From: Streptomyces subrutilus
GTDB taxonomy: Bacteria; Actinomycetota; Actinomycetes; Streptomycetales; Streptomycetaceae
Direction of reading: 5' to 3'
Assembly (NCBI RefSeq): GCF_008704535.1
Contig: NZ_CP023701.1
Coordinates: 3,038,001 to 3,102,000 of the forward strand
DNA length: 64,000 bases
The position numbers were made by a program, and so were the translations under genes. The notes beneath the pieces were generated by a model. That model saw nothing but the letters and a program-made list of their open reading frames with translations, ran no database searches and had not been told where the DNA came from. Positions 44,201 to 53,019 of the stretch are shown here, one piece after another (positions within the stretch are counted from its first letter, which is position 1; each line of letters begins with the position of its first letter).

Positions 44201-44656
44201 GTGGCCGCCCCGGAAGCGGTCCGCGCTCTGACCGTCCTGTACGACGCCGGCTGTCCGCTCTGCGTGCACATCCGGCACTGGCTGCTCGCGCAGCCGCAGC
44301 TGGTCCCCCTCGCCCTGGTCCCCGCCGCGTCGTACGAGGCGCGGCGCCGGTTCCCCGGTCTCGACCACGCGTCGACGCTGAAGGAGATCACCGTGGTCGG
44401 GGACGCGGGGCAGGTGTGGAGGGGGACGGACGCCTTCGTCGTCTGCCTCTGGGCGCTGGCCGAGCACCGTCCGAAGGCCGACTGGCTGGCCACCGCCGCG
44501 GGCCGGCCCTTCGCCCGGGCCGCCATGTACACGGCGTCGAAGTGGCGGGCGGCGCTGCGGACCGAGGGGCCGCCCGGCGGGACGGACCCGCCGGGCGGCG
44601 CGGCGGACCCGGCGGATCCGGCGGCCTGTGACGACCGGTGTTCCGTCCCCCGATAG
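44201..44656 (+). CDS. DCC-family thiol-disulfide oxidoreductase-like protein
   Basis: A 151-residue protein of the DUF393/DCC1 family, a thioredoxin-like fold. The signature Asp-X-X-Cys-X-X-Cys is in LTVLYDAGCPLCVHI near residues 11-25. The second conserved part is EITVVGDAGQVWRGTDAFVV. The C-terminal 30 residues are a Gly/Pro/Asp-rich tail. The two cysteines suggest a redox role. GTG 44201 lies 3 nt after the previous stop, and the TetR gene follows 11 bp later, so the three form one cluster. Confidence 0.88.
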   Translation: MAAPEAVRALTVLYDAGCPLCVHIRHWLLAQPQLVPLALVPAASYEARRRFPGLDHASTLKEITVVGDAGQVWRGTDAFVVCLWALAEHRPKADWLATAAGRPFARAAMYTASKWRAALRTEGPPGGTDPPGGAADPADPAACDDRCSVPR

Positions 44657-44667
44657 GCTCGTGCACC

Positions 44668-45447
44668 GTGACTGATCAGAAGGCTCCCAAGAGCGAGCAG
44701 ACCCGCACGCTCATCCTCGAAACCGCGCTCCGGCTCTTCCAGGAGCGCGGCTTCGACAAGACGACGATGCGGGGTATCGCGAAGGAGGCCGGTGTCTCGG
44801 TCGGCAACGCCTACTACTACTTCGAGTCGAAGGAACACCTGGTCCAGGGGTTCTACGACCGGATCGGCGCCGCCCACCAGGCCGCGGTGCGGCCCGTCCT
44901 GGACCACGAGACCGACCTGCAGAAGCGGCTCGCCGGTGTGCTGACCAGCTGGATGGACATCGCCGCCCCGTACCACGAGTTCGCCTCGCAGTTCTTCAAG
45001 AACGCGGCGGACCCGGAGAGTCCGCTCAGTCCCTTCTCCCCCGAGTCGGAGCCGGCCCGCAAGGCCGCGATCGACATCCACCGCGAGGTGCTGGCCGGGG
45101 CGAAGACCAAGGTGCCGGCCGAACTGGCCGACGTACTGCCCGAGCTGATGTGGCTCTCGCAGATGGGCCTGGTCCTGTACTGGGTCTTCGACCGCTCGCC
45201 GAACAGCGAGAAGACGCGCCGGCTGGCCGAGCGCGGCGCGCAGCTGACCACGCGGGGCATCGTCCTGGCCCGGTTCCGGGTGCTGCGGCCGCTGGTGCGG
45301 GAGGTCCACGAGCTGTTCGCGGACTTCCTGCCCGGCATGGCGCAGACGGTGGCGTCGAAGAAGCGCGCCTCGGACCCGGACCCGGACCCGGACCTCGCGA
45401 CCGTGACCGCGGCAGCGCCGGGCGCCGGTGCGGCCGGGGCCTCCTGA
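44668..45447 (+). CDS. TetR/AcrR-family transcriptional regulator
   Basis: A 259-residue regulator. The N-terminal TetR helix-turn-helix is complete: ILETALRLFQERGFDKTTMR, then GIAKEAGVSVGNAYYYFESK. An all-helical ligand domain follows, with LPELMWLSQMGLVLYWVFDR, and an acidic/Ala-rich tail (DPDPDPDLATVTAAAPGAGA). GTG 44668 begins the conserved part; a TAGGCT 8 nt before it suggests an additional leaderless promoter. It probably binds the twin TTGAACNNGTTCAA sites upstream of the cluster and so represses its own operon; the ligand is unknown. Confidence 0.9.
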   Translation: MTDQKAPKSEQTRTLILETALRLFQERGFDKTTMRGIAKEAGVSVGNAYYYFESKEHLVQGFYDRIGAAHQAAVRPVLDHETDLQKRLAGVLTSWMDIAAPYHEFASQFFKNAADPESPLSPFSPESEPARKAAIDIHREVLAGAKTKVPAELADVLPELMWLSQMGLVLYWVFDRSPNSEKTRRLAERGAQLTTRGIVLARFRVLRPLVREVHELFADFLPGMAQTVASKKRASDPDPDPDLATVTAAAPGAGAAGAS

Positions 45448-45496
45448 CCGTTGCGGCCGGGTCGGCGCCCCCGCGGCCGGACCGTACGGAGGGCCG

Positions 45497-46297
45497 TCAG
45501 GCCGTGACGGCCGCGGCCGCGGGCTCGACCGTGCGGCGCTTGACGAGCAGCACGACGATCAGAACGGCCTGGAGCAGGACGATCAGCACCATGCCGACGG
45601 AGCCCTGGGGCTCGTCGCCCACGAGGTTCGAGAACAGGCTGGTGTCCCAGAGGCCGTGGACGAGCATCGGCAGCAGGAGGGTGGCGCCGGCGCGCAGGCA
45701 CAGGTAGAAGAAGTAGCCCGAGGTCGAGACGACGAGGGCCTGGTAGACGGCCTGCACCCCCGAGCCGAGGGCGTTGCTGAGGTGCACCAGGCCGAAGACG
45801 ACCGAGGAGCAGAGGGCGACCTTGCCCTCGGTGAACCCGGCCCGGCGGAAGACCTGGACGCCGATGCCCCGGAACATCAGCTCCTCGCCGACCCCGACGA
45901 ACAGCCCGAGCAGCAGCAGGGAGGCCACCAGGGACACGCTCTGGTCGGCGAGGTGGCCGTAGTTCAGGCCGAACAGCGCGACGGCGAGCATCGAGATCGG
46001 CACCCAGCGCACCCAGCGCCGCACCGGTGCGCGGGAGCGCAGCACCTCGCCCCACCACCCGAGCCAGGTGACGACCGCGGCGCCGAACACGATCGACGCC
46101 CCGATCGGGATCAGCGCGTTGCGCACCAGGGCCTCGGTGGTGGGGAACTGGCTTTCGGAGCCGGCGGTGTCCACGCCGATCAGCCTGCCCAGACCCTGGA
46201 TGATGCCCGCGTACACGACCACGACGACCAGGAACCACGGCCAGGACAGCCTGCGCCCCGGCCGTTCGTCGCGTATCGCGTCCGTCTCGTTGTGCAC
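45497..46297 (-). CDS. CPBP-family intramembrane metalloprotease
   Basis: A 266-residue membrane protein with about eight hydrophobic segments. The CPBP/Abi motifs are present: GEELMFRG (Glu-Glu-X-X-X-Arg), FGLVHL (Phe-X-X-X-His) and a further His in MLVHGLWDTSLF. The family includes CAAX prenyl proteases and bacteriocin-immunity proteins; the substrate here is unknown. GTG 46297 is preceded by GAGGGAGAACC. It converges on the TetR gene with a 49-bp gap. Confidence 0.88.
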   Translation of the reverse strand: MHNETDAIRDERPGRRLSWPWFLVVVVVYAGIIQGLGRLIGVDTAGSESQFPTTEALVRNALIPIGASIVFGAAVVTWLGWWGEVLRSRAPVRRWVRWVPISMLAVALFGLNYGHLADQSVSLVASLLLLGLFVGVGEELMFRGIGVQVFRRAGFTEGKVALCSSVVFGLVHLSNALGSGVQAVYQALVVSTSGYFFYLCLRAGATLLLPMLVHGLWDTSLFSNLVGDEPQGSVGMVLIVLLQAVLIVVLLVKRRTVEPAAAAVTA

Positions 46298-46511
46298 TGG
46301 TTCTCCCTCTCTTCGGCCGGCCGGGGGCGCCCGCCCCGGTCGGACGCGGTCGGTCTGCCGCCGCGTCCTCGCGCAAAGAATCTCACAGGGAATAGAACAA
46401 ACGTCGCGTACCGTCCTCAAACCGGCAGGACCGGGGCGGCTCGGGTCGGGGTGGGCGCCTCGGGGCGGCTCGGGGCCGGGCGGCCCCGCGGCCGGACCGG
46501 TCCCCGGGTCC

Positions 46512-48068
46512 CTACAGCCAGTCGAGTTCCCACAGGCGCCACACGCCCGTGCCGTCGGACAGGTACTGGGCGCCGGTCACCGCGTCGCGGGACAGCACGT
46601 AGTCCTTCTTCTGCCAGAGCGGCAGCATCGGGACCTGCTGGGAGACCACCTTCTGGAGCTCGCGGAAGTCGGCGGCGGCCTCGGCCCGTTCCGAGTGGGA
46701 CTGGGTACGGGTGATGAGGGCGTCGACCGTCTTGTCGGCGAAGCCGTTGTTCATCGAGGAGTCGGCGCCGACGAGCGGGGCGAGGAAGTTGTCGGCGTCC
46801 GGGAAGTCCGCGATCCAGCCGATGGTGTACGCGTCGAACTCGCCGGCCGCGTAACCCTTCTGGAAGTCCTCCCACTTGTCGACCGGCTTGAGCGTCAGCC
46901 GGAAGAGGCCGGTGGACTCCAGCTGTCGCTTGAGCTCCTCGGCCTCGGCCATGTTCGTGCCGCGGGCGTTGAGGCCGACGGTGAGGGCGACGGGCGTGGT
47001 GATCGAGGCGTCCTTGAGCAGCTTCTTGGCGGTGGCGCCGTTCGGCGCCGGGTAGGTGTCGAAGAAGGGGGTGCTGTGGGCGGCGATGCCCGCCGGGACC
47101 AGCGAGTAGAGCGGGGTCACGGTGCCGGACAGGACCGTGGTCGCCAGCTTGGAGCGGTCCACGACGGCGGCGACGGCCTGGCGGACGGCGAGCGGGGCGG
47201 CCGGCGAGCCGGGCCGGACGTTGAAGACCATGGAGCGGGTCTCGCTGCCGCCGGAGGTCTGGTAACGGGTGTCCTTCAGGCCCGGGTTGAGGGCCGCGAG
47301 CACGGTGGGCGGCATCTCCCGGTGCGCGACCTCGACCTCGCGGTCCTTCCAGGCCTGGTCGAGCTGGGCGGAGTCCTCGTAGTAGCGGACCGTCACGGGC
47401 GTGTGGGCCGGCTTGGCCTGGCCCTTGTACGTGGCGTTGGGCGTGAGCACGGCGCGCTCGCCCGGCTTGTACTCGCCCAGGCTGTACGGGCCCGAGCCGT
47501 CCACCTTGTTCTCGGTGCGCAGCGCCTTCTCCGGGTACTTCTCCTTGTCGACGATCGAGGCGGCGCCCGTCGCGATCTTGAAGGGGAAGGTGGCGTCCGA
47601 GGCGGAGAGGTTGAAGGTGATCGTGCGCCCCTCGGCCTTCACCGAGTCCAGGGTGTTGAAGAGCGGCGCGGGCCCCTGGTCGGAGTTGATGGCCTTGACC
47701 CGGTCGAAGGAGTACTTGACGTCCTCGGCGCCGATGGCGCGACCGCTCGGGAACTTCAGGTCGGGGCGCAGCTCGCACTGGTAGGTGGTGAGCTTCTGAC
47801 CGATGAACTTGCAGGAGGTGGCGGCGTCCGGGACCGGGGTGTCGGAGCCCGACTTGATGGTCAGCAGCGACTGGTAGACGTTGCTGAACAGGGCCCAGGA
47901 GCCGGCGTCGTACGCCCCGGCCGGGTCGAGGGCGGAGACGACGTCGCTCGTCCCCACCCGGATGGCCCCCCGGCCGTTCCCGTCGTCGGGGAGCAGCTGC
48001 CAGGCCCCGACTCCGGCCACGCCGAGGACCAGCCCGGCCGCGATGATCTTCGAGCGGACAGACCGCAT
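46512..48068 (-). CDS. ABC transporter substrate-binding protein, family 5 (peptide type), orphan
   Basis: A 518-residue SBP_bac_5 protein: PSGRAIGAEDVKYSFDRVKA, then VDGSGPYSLGEYKPGERAVL and AGEFDAYTIGWIADFPDADN are typical of peptide/nickel-binding proteins. The N-terminal hydrophobic segment (IIAAGLVLGVAGVGAWQLLP) has no lipobox cysteine, so it is probably membrane-anchored by an uncleaved helix rather than a lipid. No permease or ATPase gene lies beside it. ATG 48068 is used; conserved sequence begins about 30 residues later. Confidence 0.85.
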   Translation of the reverse strand: MRSVRSKIIAAGLVLGVAGVGAWQLLPDDGNGRGAIRVGTSDVVSALDPAGAYDAGSWALFSNVYQSLLTIKSGSDTPVPDAATSCKFIGQKLTTYQCELRPDLKFPSGRAIGAEDVKYSFDRVKAINSDQGPAPLFNTLDSVKAEGRTITFNLSASDATFPFKIATGAASIVDKEKYPEKALRTENKVDGSGPYSLGEYKPGERAVLTPNATYKGQAKPAHTPVTVRYYEDSAQLDQAWKDREVEVAHREMPPTVLAALNPGLKDTRYQTSGGSETRSMVFNVRPGSPAAPLAVRQAVAAVVDRSKLATTVLSGTVTPLYSLVPAGIAAHSTPFFDTYPAPNGATAKKLLKDASITTPVALTVGLNARGTNMAEAEELKRQLESTGLFRLTLKPVDKWEDFQKGYAAGEFDAYTIGWIADFPDADNFLAPLVGADSSMNNGFADKTVDALITRTQSHSERAEAAADFRELQKVVSQQVPMLPLWQKKDYVLSRDAVTGAQYLSDGTGVWRLWELDWL

Positions 48069-48189
48069 CCCGTGTACCCCACCCTTGTACCGCCGACAGC
48101 GGTGCGCTGTTCGATTACCGGTCATCCCATCACGGAATCTCGGCCGCGGGAAGGCCGAAATGCGTCGGGTCATGGCCGGTTGGGGCGGT

Positions 48190-49479
48190 TCAGGCCTGAT
48201 ATGAGGCGAGTTCCACCACTGTGATGTCGGACGGCGCCCCCACCCGGACCGGCGGCCCCCAGGCCCCGGCGCCCCGGGAGACGTACAGCTGGGTGTCGCC
48301 GTAGCGCTCCAGGCCCGCGACGGTGGGGTTGGCGAGCTCGGCCAGGTAGTTGCCGGGCCAGAGCTGGCCGCCGTGCGTGTGGCCGGACAGCTGGAGGTCC
48401 ACGCCGTGCCGGACGGCGTCGTGGATGACGACGGGCTGGTGCGCGAGGAGCACGGCGGCCCGGGCGCGGTCCCGGTCGCCGAGGGCGGCCTGGAAGTCGG
48501 GGCCCTCCCCCTCGGCCTCGCCCGCCACGTCGTTCACCCCGGCGAGGTCGAAGTGCGGCAGGGCCCGGCGGGCGTTCTCCAGCGGGGTCAGGCCCAGCTC
48601 CCGTACGTGGTCCACCCACTGGCGGGCGCCGGAGAAGTACTCGTGGTTGCCGGTGACGAAGTACGCGCCGTGCCGCGCGCTCAGCTCGCGCAGCGGCTCG
48701 GCGGCCGGGCCGAGGTCGTGCACGCTGCCGTCGACGAGGTCGCCGACGACGGCGATCAGGTCGGGCTGGGTCCGGTTGACGGCGTCGACGATGCGCCGGG
48801 TGTGGCCGCGGCCGAGGATCGGGCCGAGGTGCACGTCGCTGACCACGGCGATCCGGAACCCGTGCGCCGCGCGCGGCAGCTTGGCCAGCGGCACCCGCAC
48901 CCGCTTGACGGACGGGCCGCGCAGGACGCCGTACGCGCCGTTCGCGACGGTGCCGACGGCCACGGCGGCGGCCGCCCCGCCGACCGTACGGGCGACGAAC
49001 CGGCGGCGGCTCAGCTCCGGTGCCGGGGCGGGGGCCGGGGTCTGCGCGGCGTCCGGCCCGGGTTCCTCCCGCACCTCCTCAGGGGCGCCTTGCGCTCCGG
49101 CGCCGGCCGCGGCCGGTACCTGCTCGGCGGGCGCCGCCGCCACCCCGGAGGGCGTCCGGTGGGCCAGACGGCGGAGCAACAGCGCGCGGATCGGCTCGGC
49201 GACCAGCATCGTCAGGGTGAGGTACAGGAGCACCGCGAGCCAGAGGAACCCCGGCCAGGCCACCACCTGCTGGACCCGGAAGGGGGCGCCGGCGCGGCCC
49301 GCGGTCAGGGCGGCCACAGAGAGGAGGGGCAGGGCGATGGCCAAGGACGTGCCGACGCGGCGGGCGAGACCGCCGGGCGCGGTGGTGTCGCGGACCAGCC
49401 GCACCCAGAGCCAGCGGTGCACCAGCACCAGGAGGGCGAGGACCGCCAGCGCGACGAGGACGAAGACCAGGATCATCAC
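48190..49479 (-). CDS. Membrane-anchored metallophosphoesterase (YkuE-like)
   Basis: A 429-residue protein. Three to four hydrophobic segments occupy the first 110 residues. A Pro/Ala linker and an internal twin-arginine-like SRRRFVARTVGGAAAAVAVG segment follow. The calcineurin-like domain has all metal motifs: VVSDVHLG, VGDLVDG, TGNHEYF and SGHTHGGQ. It hydrolyses phosphate esters at the outer membrane face; YkuE-type relatives act on envelope substrates. GTG 49479 overlaps the stop of the small membrane protein gene upstream, so the two are coupled. Confidence 0.9.
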   Translation of the reverse strand: MMILVFVLVALAVLALLVLVHRWLWVRLVRDTTAPGGLARRVGTSLAIALPLLSVAALTAGRAGAPFRVQQVVAWPGFLWLAVLLYLTLTMLVAEPIRALLLRRLAHRTPSGVAAAPAEQVPAAAGAGAQGAPEEVREEPGPDAAQTPAPAPAPELSRRRFVARTVGGAAAAVAVGTVANGAYGVLRGPSVKRVRVPLAKLPRAAHGFRIAVVSDVHLGPILGRGHTRRIVDAVNRTQPDLIAVVGDLVDGSVHDLGPAAEPLRELSARHGAYFVTGNHEYFSGARQWVDHVRELGLTPLENARRALPHFDLAGVNDVAGEAEGEGPDFQAALGDRDRARAAVLLAHQPVVIHDAVRHGVDLQLSGHTHGGQLWPGNYLAELANPTVAGLERYGDTQLYVSRGAGAWGPPVRVGAPSDITVVELASYQA

Positions 49480-49754
49480 GCCGCGGACCCCGCACCCGTG
49501 TCCGGTTCCGTGCGTGACGCGCGCCGCACTGCGCGCACCCCGCGCAACCCGATCACTCCGACGGCCGTCCCCAGGAGAAAGGACGTCACCGCGAGCGTCA
49601 GGTGCACCCAGAAGTACGAGGTGGGATCGCCGGCCGCGTCAAACGCCAGGCCGCTGCCGTTCTTCCACAGGTTCCGGACGAAAGACACCCAGATGAACCA
49701 GCTCCACACGCCGAAGGCGAGCAGGAACCAGGAGGCGGCAGGGCTGAGTTTCAT
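49476..49754 (-). CDS. SCO4848-family membrane protein
   Basis: A 92-residue protein with two membrane helices: MKLSPAASWFLLAFGVWSWF, then WVHLTLAVTSFLLGTAVGVI. YFWVHLTLAV and LAFDAAGDPTS are hallmarks of the family named after S. coelicolor SCO4848. The function is unknown. A GATACT -10-like hexamer lies 7 nt before ATG 49754, so the message may be leaderless. Its stop overlaps the metallophosphoesterase start, and it diverges from the DD-carboxypeptidase gene across 121 bp, the arrangement I recall for this family. Confidence 0.88.
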   Translation of the reverse strand: MKLSPAASWFLLAFGVWSWFIWVSFVRNLWKNGSGLAFDAAGDPTSYFWVHLTLAVTSFLLGTAVGVIGLRGVRAVRRASRTEPDTGAGSAA

Positions 49755-49862
49755 GCCCTCAGTATCGGTTTCTTCCCCGGGACGGACGCGCCGGGGTGGG
49801 CTGTCCCGGGGGTGGTTGCCTCGAAAGGGCCGGTCCGCATCGGCAGAGCGCCGATCGGGATG

Positions 49863-49868
49863 TACTTT
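49863..49868 (+). promoter_or_regulatory. -10 box of the DD-carboxypeptidase gene
   Basis: TACTTT ends 7 nt before GTG 49876 with no Shine-Dalgarno sequence between, consistent with a leaderless mRNA. Confidence 0.55.
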
Positions 49869-49875
49869 CACCTGC

Positions 49876-51114
49876 GTGTATGCCAAGAAGACCGCATGGA
49901 CGGTCCTGTCCGCCGCACTGCTGGTCCCCTCGATGCTCGTGGCCCCGGTGTACGCCGCGCCGACTCCGCCCGCCGACGGCAAGGGCGGTCCGGCGAAGGC
50001 GCCCCTGGCGCCCCCCGCGTCGATGTCGACGGTCGGCGGGGCCGCGCTCGGGCAGCCGGGGACCCAGGTCAACCTGCTGCCCGGCGCGCCCGCCCTGCCG
50101 GCCAACCTCTCGGGCCGGTCCTGGATCGTGGCCGACGCCGAGTCCGGCAAGGTGCTGGCCGCGCACAACGCGCACTGGCGGCTGCCCCCCGCCTCCACCA
50201 TGAAGATGCTCTTCGCGGACACGGTGCTGCCGAGCCTGCCCAAGGAGCAGGTCCACCGGGTCACCGACGAGGAGCTGTCCGGGGTGGGTGCGGGCAGCAG
50301 CCTGGTCGGGGTCAAGGAGGACCACGAGTACACGGTCCACGACCTGTGGCTGGGCGTCTTCCTGATGTCCGGCAACGACGCCGTGCACGTGCTTTCGGCC
50401 ATGAACGGCGGCATCGACAAGACCGTCAAGGACATGCAGGCGCACGCCGAGGAGCTCCAGGCCCTGGACACCCACGTGGTGTCGCCGGACGGCTACGACG
50501 CCCCGGAGCAGGTGTCCAGCGCCTACGACCTGACGCTCATCGCCCGCTCCGGGATGCAGAAGCAGGACTTCCGGGAGTACTGCGGCACGGCGGACGCGCA
50601 GTTCCCCGGCCGGCAGGAGCCCGGCAAGCCGCGCGAGTCCTTCGGCATCAGCAACACCAACCGGCTGATGACGGGTGCGCACGGCATGTCCCCGTACAAG
50701 GGCATCGCGGGCGTCAAGAACGGCAACACCACCCAGGCCGGAGCCACCTTCACCGGCGTGGCCCAGCAGGGCGACCGCAAGCTGCTGGTCACGGTGATGA
50801 ACCCGAGCTCCGGCGGCGGCAACGCGGTGTACGAGGAGACCGCGGCGCTCTTCGACTGGGGTTTCGCGGCGGCCGGGAAGGTCCGGCCGGTGGGTGAGCT
50901 GGTGCCGCCGAAGAGCGCGGACACCACCTCGCTCGGCTCCCCCGCCCAGTCCCACGAGAACGAGCGGGCCTCGGCCGCCGGGGGCGACGGTGCGGGCGGC
51001 GGTCTGGGCACGGCCCTGGGCGTCGCGGGCGGGGCACTGGCCGCGCTCGTGGGCGGTGGCATCGCCGTCAACCGGCGCTGGCCCCGGGGCCGCCGCGGCA
51101 CCGGCCGGGGCTGA
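49876..51114 (+). CDS. D-alanyl-D-alanine carboxypeptidase (PBP5-type)
   Basis: A 412-residue serine-type DD-peptidase that trims the terminal D-Ala of peptidoglycan stems outside the cell. A signal peptide ends VAPVYAAP. The active-site motifs are Ser107-X-X-Lys in ASTMKM, Ser165-Gly-Asn in LMSGNDAV and Lys281-Asn-Gly in VKNGNTT, a variant of the usual KTG. A C-terminal Gly/Ala helix followed by RRWPRGRRG anchors it to the membrane. GTG 49876 agrees with the leaderless promoter and the signal peptide. Confidence 0.92.
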   Translation: MYAKKTAWTVLSAALLVPSMLVAPVYAAPTPPADGKGGPAKAPLAPPASMSTVGGAALGQPGTQVNLLPGAPALPANLSGRSWIVADAESGKVLAAHNAHWRLPPASTMKMLFADTVLPSLPKEQVHRVTDEELSGVGAGSSLVGVKEDHEYTVHDLWLGVFLMSGNDAVHVLSAMNGGIDKTVKDMQAHAEELQALDTHVVSPDGYDAPEQVSSAYDLTLIARSGMQKQDFREYCGTADAQFPGRQEPGKPRESFGISNTNRLMTGAHGMSPYKGIAGVKNGNTTQAGATFTGVAQQGDRKLLVTVMNPSSGGGNAVYEETAALFDWGFAAAGKVRPVGELVPPKSADTTSLGSPAQSHENERASAAGGDGAGGGLGTALGVAGGALAALVGGGIAVNRRWPRGRRGTGRG

Positions 51115-51172
51115 CGGAAGGCCGCGCGGGGCCGGGCCGGGGGCCCGGCGGCCGGGGCCCGGGCGACACGGC

Positions 51173-52177
51173 CTACGGCCGCGCGGGCGCCGGGCCCGAA
51201 GCCGGGCCCGGCCGCGGGCCCGGCCGCGGGCCCGGCTCCGCGGCCGGCGCACGGTCCGGCGCCGGGCCCGCGGCGGCCGGTCGCAGGCCCTGCGCACCGT
51301 CGCCGCCCGCGTCGCCCGTCTCGCCCCCGTCGTCGCGGGTCGCCGTCCAGGCGGCCACGTACAGCAGCAGCTTGGCCGTGAAGTTGATCCACAGCAGCAG
51401 GGCGATCGGCACGCCGAAGGCCCCGTACATGCTCTTCGCCGCCACCTCCCGCATGTAGCCGCTGAGCAGCAGCTTCAACAGTTCGAAACCGGCCGCGCCG
51501 ATCAGCGCCGCCTGGAGCAGCCGCCCGCGCGGCGGTTCGACGCCGGGCAGCAGCGTCAGCACGTAGAGCAGCAGCAGGAACGCGGCCAGGACGCCCACGA
51601 GGAAGGCGCCGGTCCGCAGCAGCGCGCCGCCCGCGCCGTCGCGCGGGATGCCCAGCCACTCGGCGGACTTGCCGACCGCGCTGGCGCCGAAGGTCGAGGC
51701 GGCGGCCGAGGCCAGGCCGACCCCGCCGAGGCCGAGCAGGACGAGGGCGTCCTTGCCCTTGCGGGTGAACGGGTTGCCCTGGTCCTCGTCGTCCCGCTCC
51801 CAGACCGCGCGCAGGCAGTCCCGCATCGAGCCGACCCAGCCGATGCCGGTGAACAGCAGCAGGGCGCCGGCGACCAGGCCGACCGTGCCGGCGTTCGCCA
51901 CCAGGCCTTCGAGGTCGAGCTGGTCGGAGATGCCGGGGACCTGCTCGGCGAGGTTCTTCTGCAGCCGGTCCAGCTGGTCCTGGCTGAGCAGGGCCGCGCC
52001 CACGGCGGCGGCCACGGTGATCAGCGGGAAGAGCGCGAGGAAGCTGATGAAGGTGATCGCCGCGGCGAGCCGGGTCCAGTGCACCCGGTCGAGGCGTTCG
52101 TACGAGCGCCACGCGTGCGTCCGCATCAGACGGGCCACCAGCGGCCCGATCACCGGGAGTTTCGTCAGCCAGTCCAT
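51173..52177 (-). CDS. YihY/BrkB-family inner membrane protein
   Basis: A 334-residue protein with six membrane helices. AAAITFISFLALFPLITVAA and LLLWINFTAKLLLYVAAWTA are characteristic of the YihY/virulence factor BrkB family, and GYMREVAAKSMYGAFGVPIA lies before the last helix. The C-terminal 45 residues are a Pro/Gly/Ala-rich tail with PRPGP repeats. The biochemical role of the family is unsettled. ATG 52177 is used; only a weak GGTGACC precedes it. Confidence 0.88.
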   Translation of the reverse strand: MDWLTKLPVIGPLVARLMRTHAWRSYERLDRVHWTRLAAAITFISFLALFPLITVAAAVGAALLSQDQLDRLQKNLAEQVPGISDQLDLEGLVANAGTVGLVAGALLLFTGIGWVGSMRDCLRAVWERDDEDQGNPFTRKGKDALVLLGLGGVGLASAAASTFGASAVGKSAEWLGIPRDGAGGALLRTGAFLVGVLAAFLLLLYVLTLLPGVEPPRGRLLQAALIGAAGFELLKLLLSGYMREVAAKSMYGAFGVPIALLLWINFTAKLLLYVAAWTATRDDGGETGDAGGDGAQGLRPAAAGPAPDRAPAAEPGPRPGPRPGPASGPAPARP

Positions 52178-52334
52178 GGGGTCACCGTAATTCAGCCGCC
52201 GGAAATAGCCGGGATTGCCGCTTTCGGGGACTACGGTCGTCGATTGTGACTTTTCGCCCGACGGCCCGCCCGTTCCACGCCCTGGTCCTGCGCAGGCTCA
52301 GGTTCCGCACGCGCCAGGCCCTGCGACCGCTGCG

Positions 52335-52931
52335 TCAGGAGGGCCGTGCGGTCGTGTCGGCCGCGGCGCCGGGAACCGAGTCCGGCTGCCCCGGGACGCC
52401 GGTCGGGCCGTCCCCGAAGGGGTACTCGCGCAGCTTGCGCCAGACGCCGTCCGAGCCCTGCTCGTAGAGGGCGAAGCCCGCGCAGGTCCACTCGGCCGCG
52501 TAGTCGGCCAGGGCGCCGTACGCCACGTCCATCGCCTCCTCGGAGATCCCGTGGGCGACCGTGACGTGCGGGTGGTAGGGGAAGGCCAGTTCGCGGCTGA
52601 GCGGGCCGGCCGGATCGCGGACCGCGCCCTGCAGGCGGGTGCAGCCCGCGACGCCCTCGACGATCCGGACGAAGACGACCGGGGAGACGGGCCGGAAGGT
52701 GCCCGTCCCGGACAGCCGCATCGCGAAGGCCCGGAACGCGCCCGCGACCTCGGCGAGGTGCGCCTTGATCTCCGGGAGCCGGTCCGCGTCGACCTCGGTG
52801 GGCGGGACGAGGGTGACGTGCGTGGGGATGCCGTGCGCGGCTGCGTCCCCGAAGCCGGCGCGCAGCTGCTGGAGCTGGCTGCCGTACGGCTCCGGGACCG
52901 CGATCGAAACGCCGAGCGTTGCGGTCCCCAC
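52335..52931 (-). CDS. 2'-5' RNA ligase / 2H phosphoesterase family protein
   Basis: A 198-residue 2H phosphoesterase. The two catalytic His-X-Thr motifs are clear: THVTLVPP near residue 37 and PHVTVAHG near residue 120, one in each lobe. The family cleaves 2',3'-cyclic phosphates or makes 2'-5' linkages in RNA; the cellular substrate is unknown. GTG 52931 has GGAGG 7 nt upstream. It is encoded between yihY and trpS in the same direction, 28 bp after the trpS-side gap that contains its own ribosome binding site. Confidence 0.88.
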   Translation of the reverse strand: MGTATLGVSIAVPEPYGSQLQQLRAGFGDAAAHGIPTHVTLVPPTEVDADRLPEIKAHLAEVAGAFRAFAMRLSGTGTFRPVSPVVFVRIVEGVAGCTRLQGAVRDPAGPLSRELAFPYHPHVTVAHGISEEAMDVAYGALADYAAEWTCAGFALYEQGSDGVWRKLREYPFGDGPTGVPGQPDSVPGAAADTTARPS

Positions 52932-53019
52932 GTGTCTGTCCTCCGTCTGTGTCGATGGGCTGCTGCTGCCGCCCCAGTGTGGCGGCAGCACCCCCGGTAT
53001 CGCCAGGGCCCTCGGCCGC

